NCBI GenBank assembly: GCA_027257055.1
Contig: JAPVLO010000122.1
Location: forward strand, 2,232,001 to 2,296,000
DNA length: 64,000 nt
Source of the DNA: Cephalopachus bancanus
Lineage: Eukaryota > Chordata > Mammalia > Primates > Tarsiidae
Reading direction: 5' to 3'
Shown here piece after piece: positions 23,487-35,849 of this stretch (the first letter of the stretch is position 1; each line of letters begins with the position of its first letter). The translations under genes were made by a program, and so were the position numbers. The notes under the pieces were generated by a model. That model was not told the DNA's origin. It saw nothing but the letters and a program-made list of their open reading frames with translations, and did not search any database.

Positions 23487-23730
23487 GTAAGTCACGGAGG
23501 GGCTACGATTCCCCGTGACAGGACCCCACCCTTCATTTCTGCAAGCGACCACGTTCTGGTGACGCTGTTTGTCCCTAAGCTCTCGCCGTAGCAGCCGCCG
23601 CCCATCCCTCTTTGTGTGCATCGGAAGCTGGGGAGCCAGTGGCGGCGACTGTGGCGTTGGGGGTTTAAGCGAGGGACGTTACCGGGAAGTTACAGGCGGG
23701 AGGACTGTTCCCCATCCCGGCACCTGACAG
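23487..23730 (+). other. DYNC1I2: Alternative first-exon extension, donor at 23731
   Basis: A second donor, CCTGACAG|GTAGGA, lies 244 nt downstream of the first. Use of it would make a longer, GC-rich 5' UTR, or this could be a separate alternative first exon starting near 23600. The sequence cannot tell which. Confidence 0.4.
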
Positions 23731-24601
23731 GTAGGATGACTCTTCTTCACTCAGGGCCCCCCTGCCTGCTGTGTCCCTCGTCGGGACTCGAAGGGCGGCT
23801 TGGCAGTTCTTACTGACTGCTTCGCCCAGCGCGCTTTGGGGAGGAGAAGTGGGGGAGCCGGGTGTGGTGACTCAGGGTGGCCCGGCGAGAGGAGTCCACT
23901 CCCTTCCATTGTTGACCCTCCCGAGGCCGCCTGGGGAGCCTAGAGTCTTGTCTGGCGCCCACTGGCCTCTTTTCCTGGCAGCCCTAGCCTGGACCGCGCC
24001 CTCTTGGCCGTAAATCCTGGGGAGAAGGTGATTCCTTTTCGCCCTGCTCCATTTTACAAATAAAGGTCATGATAACTTGCTTTGATAGTGTTTCCCCTCA
24101 CCTTGTGTGTGTTGAAAAGTCCTCGAACGCGGAGGCTGTACCACAGAACTCTAGAGACTATTTTCCCTGGAGTTTTAAGATCGTGAACATGTCAGTGTTG
24201 AAGACTCTGGCCTCTCTGAGGACGAGGTGGTTGGCATCCTCCCGCCTTAGCCTCCCGACTAGCAGGGACTACAGCTGTAGTTCAGCTGGTCAAACTCTGT
24301 TGTTCGGTTTTGGCTAAAAATGTACTTACTTTAATGTCAATTAGTATTGGTATATCTATCTTACAGTTGATCCTGAACAAAAAATAATGTGCCTAGCATA
24401 CAGTTATGTCAATAGATGTTAGTATGAAGCTGTTTAGAGATGTATAAAGGGTGAAGTAAAGACATTGCCTTTTCAATTTTAGTTTGTTCGAATAAATCTT
24501 TGTAGATGTTGTATATTTGTTTGACTGACTGCCATGTCAACTTTTTTACCTTTTTTGAATACTTGAAAATGATCAACTCACATGCCCGTCTCCCCCCCCC
24601 C

Positions 24602-24795
24602 TTTTCTTTTTTGAATCAATGTCTCACTCTGTTGCCCAGGATGGAGTGCAGTGAAACTGCTTTAGTTCACTGAAGCCTCGAACTCCTGGGTCCAAGTCAC
24701 CCGCCTGACTCAGCCTCCTGAGTAGCTGGGACTACAGGCATGTGCCACACCTTTAATTTTTTGTAAAGATAGGGTCTCGCAATGTTGCCCGGACT
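24602..24795 (-). mobile_element. Old Alu fragment, antisense
   Basis: A diverged Alu right arm plus part of the left arm, ending at CAATGTTGCCCGG. In the first DYNC1I2 intron, preceded by a C-run. Confidence 0.85.
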
Positions 24796-25395
24796 TTGTA
24801 GCATGCCAGTCTTTATGGAGTATTACAACTGAAGTTTCCTTTGTGCATTTATTAGCGTATGCATTTTTTTCTGGATTAAGAACTTAGTTTTATTCAGACT
24901 TAATAATTGTGCTTTTTAAGAGATTACACCTAAATACAGTTTTCCAGAGGGTAGTTCTCCTAGTAGTCTTGATCTAAAGCATTTAATACTTCACTTGTAC
25001 AGACAGAGACATTGAGAGAGATTGCTCATTATGTAATAAAGTTAATAATATGGAGAAGGTGGCTAGTTCCTGGTTTCCTGCCTTATTCTTAGCCACTAGA
25101 CTACTTTTTCAAGTAAAAAATCCTAATTTGTTACTTCTTCCTAAAACGGAGGATGAAATAGTATTTGTGTAACTGTTTTTTGAAGCTCTGTTTGTAATCC
25201 TGTCTACCTTATTTATTATTCATTTAGGAAGTATCAACTTAATGTTAAGGTCACTCTGCTGGATGCTGTGAAGGCAACAAAAATGACTAAAACATAGTGC
25301 CTGATTTCAAGTGGATTACAGTGTGATAGGGAACATTTTAGGTGTGTTCACAGATAATTGTACTAAAAAAAAAGTGCTCTAGGAAGTGTAGGTAA

Positions 25396-25681
25396 GCCGG
25401 GCTTGGTGGCTCAGCCTGTAATCCCATGCTTTGGGAGGCTGAGGTGAGTGGATTGCCTGAGCCCGCGGGTTCGAGACCCGCCTGGGCAGCGAGACCTCAT
25501 CTCTACAATAAATCAAAAAATCAGCCGGGCGTGGTAGTGCATGCCTGTAATTCTGGCTACTTGGAAGGCTGAGGCGGAAGGATCACCGGAGCCTACCAGG
25601 CGAGGCTGCGGTGGCCGGGAGCAGCCACTGCACTCCAGTCTGGGCGACAGAGTGAGACTCCAACTCAAAAAAAAAAAAAAA
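25396..25681 (+). mobile_element. Young-subfamily Alu, sense
   Basis: Target duplication GAAGTGTAGGTAA at 25383-25395 and 25682-25694. It has all young markers, plus TGGCTCAGCCTG (A box, 25407-25418) and the B-box hairpin at 25465-25481. Confidence 0.97.
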
Positions 25682-25925
25682 GAAGTGTAGGTAAGGTGTT
25701 ACTGTGGATAAGAATATCATTTGATAGTTAATATTGATAACTTTCATGTTTTGCTTATCTTTAATAATACTACTTACATGGCACTTTTAGAATTTACAGG
25801 AATTTTCTGTTTGACTCATAATATTTTTGTCTAATTTCTAAGAATGAATGCAGAACTTTGGTAATTGTTTTGATTGGTGTCGTATAGCTTAAGAGCCTCT
25901 TAATGCCAACGCATGTCCTCTGGTT

Positions 25926-26224
25926 ATTTTTATTTTTATTTTTTGAGTTGGAGTCTCATTCTTGCCCAAGGCTAGAGTGCAGTGTCATGCCCACAGCCAC
26001 CGCAGCCTCAACCTACTGGGCTCAGATGATCCTTCCATCTCAGCCTTCCAAGTAGCTGGAACCACAGGCATGCGCCACCACTCCCGGCTACTTTTCTTAT
26101 TTATTGTAGAGATGAGGTCTCGCCAAGTTGCCCAGGCTGGTCTTAAACCTGTGGGCTCAGTCAGTCCTCTCACCTCAGCCTCCCAAAGTGCTGGGGTTAT
26201 AGGCGTGAGCCACTGTGCTCTGCC
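25926..26224 (-). mobile_element. Older Alu, antisense
   Basis: GTGTCATGCCCACAGCCACC right arm and GTGAGCCACTGTGCTCTGCC 5' end, closer to AluJ. Tail TTTTATTTTTATTTTTTG. Confidence 0.92.
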
Positions 26225-26447
26225 TATGTCCCTTGTTTTAAGAGCCAGTTTTGACCTTTGTCTCTGGTGCCCTAGTATATTTATTGTGAAAAACATTGAG
26301 ACATTGTGTTCAGTTTGGTCATGTGAACATTATAGGACTTACTTACTGTATGTTAGATACTATGCTCAACTCTAGGTAATATCTATTTCTTGTAAACATT
26401 TACTTGTTTTCAAGTCTTAGTACGATATATATGCTTCTATTATTTTA

Positions 26448-26739
26448 TTTTATTTTATTTTTGAGTTGGAGTCTCACTCTGTCGCACAGACGGGAGTGCA
26501 GTGGCCGCTCCCGGCCACCGCAGCCTCGACCTGCCGGGCTCCGGCGATCCTTCCGCCTCAGCCATCCAAGTAGCTGGAACTACAGGTGCGCGCTACCACG
26601 CCCAGTTCATTTTTGATTTATTGTAGAGATGAGGTCTCGCCAAGTTGCCCAGGTGGGTCTTGAACCCGCAGGCTCAGGCAATCCACTCATCTCAGCCTCC
26701 CAAGACGTGGGATTACAGGCTGAGCCACCCGAGCCCAGC
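26448..26739 (-). mobile_element. Alu, full-length, antisense
   Basis: Target duplication TGCTTCTATTATTTTA at 26432-26447 and 26740-26755. Tail of TTTTA units. Confidence 0.97.
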
Positions 26740-26767
26740 TGCTTCTATTATTTTAAAAGTAGGCTTT

Positions 26768-27063
26768 AGGCTGGGGTGTGGTGGCTCGTGCCTGTAATCC
26801 TCGTGCTTTGGGAAGCCGAGAGGATTGCTTGAGGCCAAGAGTTTGAGACCAACCTAGGCAACATAGTGAGACCTTGTCTCTATAAAAAAGTTAAAAATTA
26901 GTGATGCATGGTGGCAGATGCCTGTAGTCCCATCTACTCGAGAGGCTAAGGTGGAAGGATCGCCTGAACCCAGGAGGTCAAGGCTGTGATGAGCCATGAT
27001 TGTACCACTGTATTCCAGCCTGGGCAACATAGTGAGACCCTGACTCAAAAAATAATAAATAAA
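26768..27063 (+). mobile_element. Older Alu (AluJ-like), sense
   Basis: Ancestral GTGGTGGCTCGTGCCTGTAAT head. AAAGT(A/G)GGCTTTA flanks both sides. Part of an inverted pair with the Alu to its left. Confidence 0.93.
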
Positions 27064-27224
27064 TTTAAAGTGGGCTTTATATGTGCTCTTTAGATACTAT
27101 TGAACTACATGGCATCTTGGGACAGTTGTCTTCTTGAAGCACTAGCTCTTTTATTTACTTATTTTTAGCACAGGTTCTTTTAATGTGTGCTACTTTAAAA
27201 ATATATATTTTTGTTATTTTATTT

Positions 27225-27650
<426 letters not shown>

Positions 27651-27760
27651 TGATAGTTAACAATCTAGCAGTTGTGACTACAAAGATAGCACTATAAGTC
27701 ATACTTACTCTAAAGAAGCCAAATATGTAGAATGACAAAACTGACAAATTAAAATATGAT

Positions 27761-28026
27761 TTTTCTTTTTGAGTCGGAGTCTCACTCCATTGCCCAGGCT
27801 GGAGTGCAGCGTCAATCTACTGGGCTCTGGTGATCCTTCCACCTCAGCCTTCTATGTAGCCAGAACTACAGGCGTGCTACCATGCGCGGCTTTTTTTTTT
27901 TTTTTTTTGTAACAATGAGGTCTCGCCAAGTTGCCCAAGCTGGTCTTGAACCTGCGGGCTCAGGCAATCCACTCATCTTGGCCTCCCAAAGTGCTGGAAT
28001 TACAGGCTGAACCATTAAGCCCAGCC
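27761..28026 (-). mobile_element. Alu with right-arm deletion, antisense
   Basis: GTGCAGCGTCAATCTACTGG shows a deletion of about 25 bp. It starts about 190 bp after exon 2. Confidence 0.9.
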
Positions 28027-28328
28027 TGATTTCTTTTTTTACTGAATAAAACTATTTAATTTAGATTGGTGCACTTCTAAGATTTTAATTATAAAAGTTT
28101 ACATATTTAGTCTGAGATATACATTTATTGTGTATAGTAAGGGATATCTATACTGCAGTAGCTTATAAGAAATTACATGTTTATATAACTTAATTTAGAC
28201 TGAACATATCTGAATATTTTGCTAGTCTGAACTGCTAATAGTTTGTCAGAATGGTTAATATTAACGGCAAACAGAAATATATATAGTAGATTATTTAATT
28301 GATTAGAGGATTTGTTCTTACCTCTTTT

Positions 28329-28610
28329 TTTTTTTTTGAGTTGGAGTCTCACTCTGTCGCCCAGACTGGAGTGCAGTGGCCGCTCCCGGCCACCGCAGCC
28401 TCGACCTGCTGGGCTCCGGCGATCCTTCCGCCTCAGCCTTCCAAGTAGCTGGAATTACAGGCATGCACTACCACGCCCGGCTGATTTTTTGATTTATTGT
28501 AGAGATGAGGTCTCGCTGCCCAGGTGGGTCTCAAACCCATGGGCTCAGGCAATCCACTCACCTCAGCCTCCCAAAGGCGCGGGATTACAGGCTGAGCCAC
28601 CGAGCCCGGC
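28329..28610 (-). mobile_element. Young-subfamily Alu, antisense
   Basis: Target duplication TTGTTCTTACCTCTTTT at 28312-28328 and 28611-28627. Deleted CTCGCTGCCCAGG form. Confidence 0.97.
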
Positions 28611-28627
28611 TTGTTCTTACCTCTTTT

Positions 28628-29558
28628 ATCATGAGTTAGTTATTGAATTATTTTTACTGAGTAGTAGTTTTGCTAGTACCACAAAGGTGGACCATGTACT
28701 TCTGTCTTCTGACATCACATATTTCATCATATACAGCAAATGTACATTGACCCTGAGATGGAGGTACTTTACTCGTTCCTGCGTTGAAATATACATTCAT
28801 CCCTATGAAAATTCTTTAGACAGATCTGTTCATTTTAACCATAGATATGCTTCAACTGGCCAGTGTAAGATAGTTTGTACTAAGTGTGTCTTTAGTAACT
28901 AATTTTTATATGTGATAATTTAAATAGCAGCCAAGATTGCCAGAAATCTCTTAGAGAGTAAAAGAAAAACTACTAATAGAAAAAAATCAAAGGTGTACCT
29001 TATGTGTAGCATTGCTATGATATTGTAAAGACCTATAATTGAAGAATTTCTGAACCTTTCAGTGGTACACTATTGTAAGAGGGTTGGAGCTTTACATTAG
29101 CTATTTGATTAAAAGCTAGCTGGTAGAAGCATCAGACTGTCAGTGCCATTCCAAAGTAGGATGTATAAACTTAAACATTTCAATGTTGAAAGCAAATTTA
29201 ATTTTTGTTTTCTGATGGTGGCCATAAGTGGCCTCTAAGGGATATTTATTACATGATTGATATCTAATTTAAAGTTTAGAAAATGTTGTAAGAGATAATT
29301 CAATGGTATTAAACATTGAGTCTATTAATGTATTGATATGGACAATACATATATTGTCAGTCCGGTAATAGCCTGTTTTGCTATTTTGATAACATTTTCT
29401 GATGACTTTAAGTCAAAATAGTATCATAGAATACTGTTGCTAACAAAGTTCTCTCCAGACATTGTGTAATAGTTGTCTAGTTGACATAAACATTTGAAGT
29501 GTGCATATAAAATTTTTCCCTTGAAAGCTTAAATTTGCTTGAGATATTTAGGATGATC
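28628..29558. other. Intron 2, unique-looking
   Basis: AT-rich intronic sequence. No repeat or exon recognised. Confidence 0.5.
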
Positions 29559-29570
29559 TGAGTATAGAGG

Positions 29571-29863
29571 GTTTTTTTGAGCTGGAGTCTCACTCTGTCG
29601 CCCACACTGGAGTGCAGTGGCTGCTCCCGGCCACCGCAGCCTTGACCTGCTGGGCTCCGGCGATCCTTCCACCTCAGCATTCCAAGTAGCTGGAATTACA
29701 GGTGTGCACAACCACGCCCGACTAATTTTTTTTTATTATTATTTATTGTAGAGATTAGGTGTCACCAAGTTGTCCAGGTGGGTCTCGAACCTGCGGGCTT
29801 AGGCAATCCACTCACCTCAGCCTTCCAAAGCGCGGGATTACAGGCTGAGCCACTTAACCCAGC
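29571..29863 (-). mobile_element. Alu, full-length, antisense
   Basis: CTGAGTATAGAG is repeated on both sides. Right arm GTGGCTGCTCCCGGCCACC. Confidence 0.95.
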
Positions 29864-30507
29864 TGAGTATAGAGTTTTACCTAGTTTTGTTAAAGCTACA
29901 AAAAAAGTACAAGCTGGCAAATTTTCATAACAAAATCATTTTGTGCTATACAACAGTGAGTTTTAATTTTACCAAACCCAACCATATGTTTTTGTTATCG
30001 TTAAAATAAGACTGGTAGTTTAAAAAAATAAAAATCAAAAATTTTCTGTAGGTAAATTTTAGACAAACATTCTCTGTATAAAATTGCATAAAGTGAGTAT
30101 TTTATACAGAAGTTCATACTTTTTCAACAAATCATACTGTCCATTTACTTAAAATTTGTTGCCTCTTAAATAATTTTACTTTAACTCTTTTTATAGTGTT
30201 GTAATATTTATATGTAAGCTTTTGCGCCACTGGGGGGAAGAATGCCATGATTCCTGACCATGAACGGTAATTTCGAACTGTAGATAATTTGAAGTTGATT
30301 GTTCTTTTTGTGTTTATCTGTTAAAAAAAACTTTTGTGGAAGCTCTTGAATTACATATGAAAATGGATCAATTTAATACATATCATTTGGAGACTATTTA
30401 CTAGAACCCTGTTGAGAATGATTTTCATTTAATGACTATAAAAAGGAATTTAATCTGTACTCAAAGCTAAGTTCATGCCCTAAGAGTATACAGTGTTAGC
30501 ATATAAT

Positions 30508-30797
30508 TTTTTTTTTTTTTTGAGTTGGAGTCTCACTCTGTCGCCCAGACTGGAGTGCAGTGGCCGCTCCCGGCCACCGCAGCCTCGACCTGCTGGGCTC
30601 CGGCGATCCTGCCACCTCAGCCTTCCGAATAGCCGGAATTACAGGCATGTGCTACCACGCCCGGCTGATTTTTTTTTTTATTTATTGTAGAGATGAGGTC
30701 TCGCTGCCCAGGCAGGTCTCGAACCCGCGGGCTCAGGCAATCCACTCACCTCAGCCTCCCAAAGGTGCGGGATTACAGGCTGAGCCACCGAGCCCGG
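30508..30797 (-). mobile_element. Young-subfamily Alu near the exon 3 acceptor, antisense
   Basis: Deleted CTCGCTGCCCAGG form, ending GAGCCCGGCT. Only about 70 bp separate it from exon 3, leaving the branch point and polypyrimidine region of that intron in the short gap. Confidence 0.96.
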
Positions 30798-30868
30798 CTA
30801 ACATATTATTTAAGATACTTTTTTTCATGCTTATTTGCAAACTTAAGTTTTGAACTTAAAATTTTTAG

Positions 30869-31018
<150 letters not shown>

Positions 31019-31721
31019 TAGGTGTAGGTTTTGTTCTGTTTCAACATAGCTAGGATACGTGAGTTGACTTGATATAGTTTGCATATTTTCCTTATTTATG
31101 TCTCTTAAAGTTATTAATCTTATAATCTTTTTGCTGTTGTGTTTTTTCAGATATGCTAGTACATGGTTATTTGTTCAAAAGAGCTGCAAGATGACTTATA
31201 GTTGTTAGCATACACTGAACCACCGTTGACTTTTCTTATTAAATCAATAATTATTTCAACAATTGCTGAGCAAATTTTGTGTTTAAAAAAATAAACTTTT
31301 GCATAGCACAAAATGGTTTTGTTATGAAAATTTTTGCCAGTATGCTGTGTTAAACTAAAAAATGATGATGATTCCTGATCTTAACTCTATATTCTTTTCT
31401 GTAGATTAGAGAGGGATTTAATGAATCATATTATTAGTATTCGAAGGTCCAGGAGTGGAGGGAGAGGCTTATAGCTTTCTGCTTTAATGCTAATAAGGGA
31501 AATATATTTGGTAGCTCAATATGGCAGTGATTTGACTTAATCTTATTCTTTTTCTGGGCTATTCATTTTGTTAGGTGTACTAGACCAAAAAGCTGCCCTT
31601 AGTAGAGGTACTTAGGACAATCTAGTTACATATCAGAAAGCATTAAATGCTTAAAGGGGTTCTGTGCTGGGTGCTGTTACATAGTATTTTAGTTTGACAT
31701 GGCCTTTGTCCTTTAGGGACC

Positions 31722-31732
<11 letters not shown>

Positions 31733-31755
<23 letters not shown>

Positions 31756-32028
31756 ATGGAGTCTCACTCTGTCGCCCAGACTAGAGTGCAGTGGCCGCTC
31801 CCGGCCACCATAGCCTCAACCTGCTGGGCTCTGGCAATCCTTCCGCCTCAGCCTTCCAAGTAGCTGGAACTACAGGCGCGCGCTACCATGCCTGGCTAAT
31901 TTTTTTGATTTATTGTGGACATGTCTCGCCAAGTTGCCCAGGCGGTCTCAAACCCGCGGGCTCAAGCAGTCCGTTCACCTCAGCCTCCCAAAGGCGCGGG
32001 GTTACAGGCTGAGCCACCGAGCCCGGCT
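31733..32028 (-). mobile_element. Alu, full-length, antisense
   Basis: Target duplication GGGACCTAAAATTTT at 31718-31732 and 32029-32043. T-run of about 29. Confidence 0.97.
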
Positions 32029-33001
32029 GGGACCTAAAATTTTAGGGTTAATTTGTTGGCTTATTTCATCTAGTCCAGGGAACAGATACCACAGATAGTA
32101 ACTGCTATATGCTTGTTGTGAAACTACAGCATAACTGTCCTTATAGCTGATATTTCTAAAACAGTTCAAGATGAAAAAGCTGATTGCTCTTATGGTCTGT
32201 TTTACTGTTATTTCTTTTGACTCATTTTCCTTTTCCTTGTTGGTAGAATTTGAAGACTGAAGTACATTAATTTTGTTTTTATTTAATAAGCTTGTGTTGC
32301 ATACTGCAGTTTTAAAAGTGAATGAATCAGAACACTTTCTTCTTGATTTCCTTGTAACTAAACCAAGTTGCTTGTTAGTTGTATAGTCTTGGAATGATCA
32401 CATTTTTCTGTGCACTAGCTTTTCTTTTTCTCCTGTAGGATTTATTTCTCTTTTTTAAGACTTCAGTTTCACTGAACTTACTTGCTCGTTTTTCTTAATT
32501 TATAGCCCACCTTGATCTCTGATTTTTGAAAGACCATTCTTTAGTTGTGTGTTGTGTGTGTGTGTCTCCATCTCTAATTCCATTTTTCTTCCCACTTGTG
32601 CATTAAGTGCCCACTCTTAAATTTTTGAAACGTATACATATCCTTTCTATCTGTCCTTCATGTATTTATACTCTTCAAGGTTTCATATATCTATGTATAT
32701 ATGCATTTTATATACATTAATGGCATCATGTTTTATGTCTTCTTTATTCTGTGTTGCTACGTACTAATCTAGTTAGTTATTTCTGACTGATGCATAATAT
32801 TGTATCATGTACCATCTTTAACTTATCCATTCCCCCAGTGCTATGCACTTAGATTCCTTTTGTCTCTTTGCTTCACTATCATAAGTAACACTGTATAGGA
32901 TATAGTCTTTCTTCTTAAGGGCTATGAAGCAGTTTTTCTAGGGTGTATACCCAAGAATTGACTTGCTGTATTATTGTATATAGTGCTTACTTAAATTTAT
33001 T

Positions 33002-33287
33002 TATTTATTTATTTTTGAGTTGGAGTCTCACTCTGTCACCCAGGCTAGAGGGCAGTGGCTGCTCCCGGCCACCGCAGCCTCGACCTGCTGGGCTCCGGCG
33101 ATCCTTCCACCTCAGCCTTCCAAGTAGCCGGAATTATAGGCATGCACTACCACGTCCGACTGGTTTTTGATTTATTGTAGAGATGAGGTCTCACTGCCCA
33201 GGCGGGTCTCGAACCCACGGGCTCAGGCAATCCACTCACCTCAGCCTCCCAAAGGCGTGAGATTACAGGCTGAGCCACCGAGCCCGG
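33002..33287 (-). mobile_element. Young-subfamily Alu, antisense
   Basis: Target duplication CTTACTTAAATTTATT at 32986-33001 and 33288-33303. TTTA-repeat tail; deleted CTCACTGCCCAGG form. Confidence 0.97.
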
Positions 33288-33729
33288 CTTACTTAAATTT
33301 ATTAAGTTCTGCATACTCCTGTCAAGAATAGCTGTAAAAGTTTACCGTCTTACAGCTAGTGCATGAAAAAGTTACTGTTTTACCATAGCCACATCATCTC
33401 TGGATATTATCTAACTTTCTACTTTTTGCAAACCTGGTATGTATAAATGGTATGCCATAGTGTTTTAGTATACATTTCTCTGATAATAGTGAAGTTGACC
33501 ATCCTTTCATACATCTGTTGACCATTCAGGCTTTCCCTCTGTGCGTTGCAAATTTACATCCTTTTGCCCATTTACATTTGGGGTTCTTTATCTTCTGATT
33601 TGTAGGCATTGCTGTATATTTTAGGGAGGACTTTTGTCTGTTTTAGTATTTTAGAAAGTACCTTCTGTTAACTTTGTTTATAGTATTCTTCATTGAACAG
33701 AGTCCTTCATTTTGATGTTATCAAATTTT

Positions 33730-34018
33730 TCTTTTTTTTTTTTTGAGTTGGATTCTCACCCTGTCGCCCAGACTGGAGTGCAGTGGCCGCTGCCGGCCAC
33801 CGCAGCCTCGACCTGCTGGGCTCCAGCGATCCTTCCACCTCAGCCTTCCGAGTAGCCGGAATTACAGGCGCGTGCTACCATGCCCGGCTGATTTTTTGAT
33901 TTATTGCAGAGATGAGGTCTCGTTGCCCAGGCGGGTCTCGAACCCGCGGAGTCAGGCAATCCACTCACCTCAGCCTCCCAAAGGCGCGGGATTACAGGCT
34001 GAGCCACCGAGCCTGGCT
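33730..34018 (-). mobile_element. Young-subfamily Alu, antisense
   Basis: CTCGTTGCCCAGG (deleted form), GGAATTACAGG and GGCTGATTTTTTG. The GCGGGTCTCGAACCCGC hairpin is intact. Confidence 0.95.
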
Positions 34019-34933
34019 TTTTGGTCTTTTTAAAAAGCAATTCTTTCCTATATTGATGATGTAAATATAGTTTTCTACTTGTTTTTTCTATTCTGTAGTT
34101 CTATGCCTCACATTTAGATATTTGGGTTATATTTTTTAAAATAGTATGAGGTAGGGATCCAACCTGTTTTTTCTCTATGTAGTTAGTTAATACTATTTAT
34201 TAGTCTATTTTCTCCCCTACTGATATCTGATACTGCCTTTGTCATACAGTAAGTTTCCATATATTCATGGGCATTTCTGGGCTTTCTGTTTTTATTATGG
34301 ATCTATTTGTCCAATTCTACACAATTAGGCCAGTTTTAATTACTGTTTCTGTATTATATCCTAATTTCTGGAATTATAGGAAGTTACCACCTGTTCCTCT
34401 TTTTCAAAATAGACTTCGCCTCACAAATATTTTTCTTTTCCTCAAAAAAATTAGTTTGTTTTTTCCCTCATAATCTTGTCGTTTCAAATGTTGCATTTAG
34501 TTATATGTTTTCAATTTTTAAAAATCTAGAATATTCTCCACACACATAATGCTTTTTGACCTAGGATATCTATTTGTTGAAGAGAGTGGTCCAATTGGTC
34601 TTAGAATGACCCACCTCCTGGGTTTGTCTGATGGCTTCTCACATTTCGCTGTTGTTTCTTTATCCCTTGTATTTCCTCTAACCTGGAAATTCGATTTAAA
34701 AGCTTGGTTTGCTTCAGGCTGAACATCTTTGGCAAGAATATCTTAGAGATAATGTTGTATGCTTCATTTTGCATCACATCAGTAGCACATATGAATTGTT
34801 GTTGAGCTGTTAGTAATGTTAAAGTTAATTATCAAATTGTGATACAATTGTGATAGGTCCCTCCATTATAGTTACCCCCTTGTAACTAATAGGTAGGAAT
34901 CTGAGGGTGACACTTAATTATAATGTGACTATT

Positions 34934-35228
34934 CTTTTTTTTTTTTTGAGTTGCAGTCTCACTCTTGTCACCCCGGCTGGAGTGCAGTGGCACGCTCACG
35001 GCCACCGCAGCCTCAACCTTCTGGGCGTAGGCAATCTTTCTGTCTCAGCCTTCCAAGTAGCTGGAACCACAGTTGCACGCCACCATGCCTGGCTAGTTTT
35101 TGTGATTTATTGGAGAGACAAGGTCTCATCAAGTTGCCCAGGCTGGTCTCAAACCCTGGGCTCAGGCAATCCTCTCACCTCAGCCTCCCAAAGTGCTGGG
35201 AATACAGGCTGAGCCAACAGCCGGGCCC
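34934..35228 (-). mobile_element. Older Alu, antisense
   Basis: GTGGCACGCTCACGGCCACC right arm and GAGCCAACAGCCGGGCC 5' end; intermediate divergence. Confidence 0.92.
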
Positions 35229-35849
35229 AACTATTAATTTCTTAAATTAATCTTTTACCTAATGTTATTGATACTCACTGATGATTCTTATCTAAGTCAA
35301 TTATGTAATTAGGAGTTGCAACATTGTTTTTGTAATTCCACCATTCTTTCTACATTTATTGACTGAAGATCTTGCGTAAAAGGGAACCTTCCTTCAATAA
35401 CTAGGACTATTTTGTTACCTTAAATGTTAGAAAAGCAGGAAATGTTTATTTTTTTCACTTTAATTACTGATAAAATAACTTCAACAGTGGCAGATGAGTT
35501 CTTGCATGTGTATTAAACATAGATTAGTTAATATTTATTTAGGATTTAAAAAAAATATACTTATAAGTGATTTGCCTGTAATTTTCTTTTTAAAATAAAT
35601 TGGCCATCATGGTTATGGTTCTGTTTTGCTATTTTGTAGAACAATTTGTAAAAAGATAGATATTAACCTGTTTCTTAAAAACTTGATAGAATTTAATTGT
35701 AAAACTATCTTAGATTACAACTTCTCCACAGGGAGTAGAGAGCAGGGGTTATTGATCATTTCAGGTTTTTAATATGGTTATAGTCTGTTCAAGTTTTTTA
35801 TTTCTTATATTAATATTTTTTGTTTTTTCACCCAAAACAGCAGTAAACA

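Larger units (their letters stand above)
23230..24010 (+). promoter_or_regulatory. DYNC1I2: CpG-island promoter of DYNC1I2
   Basis: This is the only CpG-dense unique sequence in the window; the other CpG-rich stretches are Alu copies. No TATA box is visible near plausible start sites. Three ZNF143-type motifs sit at its upstream edge (23235-23254, 23270-23291 and, reversed, 23314-23333), followed by a possible ETS core (GCGGAA near 23416) and two candidate first-exon donors. Such promoters usually drive broad expression, as expected for a core dynein subunit. The exact start site cannot be fixed from sequence; about 23340-23420 is my estimate. Confidence 0.85.
32650..34430 (-). repeat. Ancient L1M-type fragments, antisense, broken by two Alu copies
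   Basis: TTTCTGGGCTTTCTGTTTTT, GGATCTATTTGTCCAATTCTAC and CAGTTTTAATTACTG are typical of antisense L1. The Alus at 33002-33287 and 33730-34018 interrupt it. Ends uncertain. Confidence 0.6.

Noticed and set aside
23616..24013. Open frames in the CpG island
   Set aside because: High GC lowers stop-codon frequency. They do not join in frame to exon 2, whose ATG has only 9 nt of exon before it.
25465..25481. A tRNA gene, suggested by A and B boxes and a T-arm-like hairpin
   Set aside because: No acceptor stem, anticodon arm or 72-nt cloverleaf. The sequence is the left arm of an Alu.
28312..28902. 196-codon open frame in intron 2
   Set aside because: Alu translation running into AT-rich intron. 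No splice signals joining it to DYNC1I2.
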